The position numbers were made by a program, and so were the translations under genes. Source: Bacteroidales bacterium (GTDB lineage Bacteria; Bacteroidota; Bacteroidia; Bacteroidales; B18-G4). From it: a stretch of 15,256 nucleotides of DNA. The stretch lies in assembly GCA_023132505.1 (NCBI GenBank), contig JAGLYE010000013.1:1-15256 (forward strand). The letters run 5' to 3'. Every line of letters starts with the position of its first letter. Within the stretch, counting starts at the first letter, position 1. Positions 14,132 through 15,256 of this stretch are shown piece by piece. The notes below the pieces were generated by a model. It was not told the origin of the DNA. It saw only the letters and a program-made list of their open reading frames with translations, and did no database searches.

Positions 14132-15256
14132 TTAATTGAATTTGAGGATCACCGGTTCCTTTGAAAACTTTTTTTGAGCAGCAACTGCTTTCCTGAAAGC
14201 ACCCCAATCTTCCTTTTCATAAATCCTTTTGTTGAGTGTTATCTTCTCGTTCACCATCAGGCCATTGCCTGATTTAGATAACTTATAAGCGCCTTCAAAT
14301 CCTGCCGGGGACTCGGAAAACCCATCTGCTTCGGGCAAATAAACAGCGGTGACCTTTGCCGGGAGTTTGATACTCTCATGCAACTCTACCAGCCTTGAAC
14401 AACGGTCACGGAAAGGATATTTGCGGTCTTCTTTTTCAACATTCATGTACATATGCGACATCCCCCGCATGAAAATGCCTGAAACAATGAGCGGTGTAAA
14501 GATGATCTCATTTTCAGTCACTACGGCAAAATCCGGAATTGTATAGCTGATCTTAAGTTCAATTGGCCCTGCCAGATAATCATAAGGATTGTCATACTCA
14601 ATATTAGTGATCTCCATTAAAGGATATTTCCTTTTTAGTTCCCTTTCTACATTTTGGTCCCATCTGTTTTTAAATGAACGGGTGAACATGCCCCGGATGG
14701 CACCGTCTGATTGCCCTTCAGCTTTCAGCACAAGGTGGCCTTCCAGGCTGCCGTCTTTATTGATCACCGAACCTCCGGTAATTCTTAAATAATGGTTTTC
14801 GGGAGGAGATAGTGGTGTAATGCCCAGGTCAGCGCCTTCCGGAATACCTAATAAGTAGTTTTGCTGTTGCTCCGCGCTCGACCACAATTCCCTTAGAAAT
14901 GGTACCCAGGTGGGGTCAAGCAGTTTATATTTTCCATTTCGGAGTTTCACAACCGTAACACTATGGTTGAACTGATCGGCAGGAATATAGTCGATCCTTG
15001 ATCCGGCCATGGTCATGGCGGGATATGATTCAAAGCCGGCTGCGCGCAGCATGGTTACCAGCATCCCTGCCTTGTCTTTGCAAACACCGCAACGGTCAAG
15101 GAATGTCATTTCGCCTTTATGCAAGGTATATCCTTCCCCTTCTCCCATGGAAACTCCGGAATAACGAATCTCATCCGCAACCCAGTGAGTCAGCAGGGAG
15201 ATGGAATCCATCTCTGTTTTGGCCTTGCCTTTCAGGATCTCATCCACCTTTTTCTT
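14132..15256 (-). CDS. Transglutaminase-like (DUF3857-type) protein with intact triad, 5' end outside window
   Basis: The frame is open to the right edge; the GTG at 15247 is not a plausible start because the codons before it continue in frame and the transglutaminase domain is already under way. About 375 C-terminal residues are visible. The domain contains LTHWVADEIRYSGV, then DRCGVCKDKAGMLVTMLRAAG with the nucleophile Cys at 15082-15080, FNHSVTVV with His at 14965-14963, and LLDPTW with Asp at 14917-14915, a complete Cys-His-Asp triad. About 250 residues of beta-rich sequence follow. Relatives usually carry a signal peptide and DUF3857 domain at the N-terminus, expected just outside the window. 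An intact triad allows peptidase- or transglutaminase-like activity in the periplasm, but no substrate is known for the group. It is followed 21 bases later by the triad-less paralogue. Confidence 0.85.
   Translation of the reverse strand, partial: KKKVDEILKGKAKTEMDSISLLTHWVADEIRYSGVSMGEGEGYTLHKGEMTFLDRCGVCKDKAGMLVTMLRAAGFESYPAMTMAGSRIDYIPADQFNHSVTVVKLRNGKYKLLDPTWVPFLRELWSSAEQQQNYLLGIPEGADLGITPLSPPENHYLRITGGSVINKDGSLEGHLVLKAEGQSDGAIRGMFTRSFKNRWDQNVERELKRKYPLMEITNIEYDNPYDYLAGPIELKISYTIPDFAVVTENEIIFTPLIVSGIFMRGMSHMYMNVEKEDRKYPFRDRCSRLVELHESIKLPAKVTAVYLPEADGFSESPAGFEGAYKLSKSGNGLMVNEKITLNKRIYEKEDWGAFRKAVAAQKKFSKEPVILKFN

Overview
The window looks like a chromosomal segment of an environmental Bacteroidota bacterium, probably Bacteroidales or Marinilabiliales-like. 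The evidence is the TAnnTTTG promoter element upstream of several starts, A-rich 5' leaders without clear Shine-Dalgarno motifs, typical families of the phylum (DUF3857/transglutaminase proteins, DUF6249, DUF2147) and moderate GC. It is gene-dense, has no gap above 300 bases, and I saw no tRNA, rRNA, CRISPR array, insertion sequence or phage gene. Genus cannot be told from the sequence.

Left edge (1-743, minus): the N-terminal part of an exported choloylglycine-hydrolase-like protein that seems to lack several residues expected for catalysis. Centre left (833-9684, plus): a long co-directional block. A TetR regulator with a promoter and a palindromic operator-like site is followed by a TolC-type outer-membrane protein, a HlyD-type lipoprotein adaptor, a small exported DUF2147 protein, two separate ABC ATPases, two ABC-2 permeases and an MltF-like lytic transglycosylase. 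Most junctions overlap or are separated by a few bases. Together they describe a YbhFSR-like tripartite exporter: a heterodimeric ATPase and permease pair in the inner membrane, a periplasmic adaptor, an outer-membrane channel, and possibly a peptidoglycan-remodelling enzyme, all under a TetR switch. The exported substrate is unknown.

Centre right (9740-12213): unrelated small genes, namely an ElaA/YjcF-like GNAT acetyltransferase (minus), a DUF6249 membrane protein (plus), the 2H phosphoesterase ThpR (minus) and, divergent from it, a conserved-looking 310-residue protein resembling a class III nucleotidyl cyclase domain. Right edge (12302-15256, minus): two adjacent DUF3857/transglutaminase-type proteins. 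The upstream one, cut by the window edge, keeps a full Cys-His-Asp triad; the downstream one has lost all three.

The points most worth following are the cyclase-like protein, the ABC pair in which every degenerate motif falls in one composite ATP site, the active/inactive transglutaminase pair, and heptamer tandem repeats placed just before two start codons. I did not find a complete known defence or secretion system beyond the exporter.
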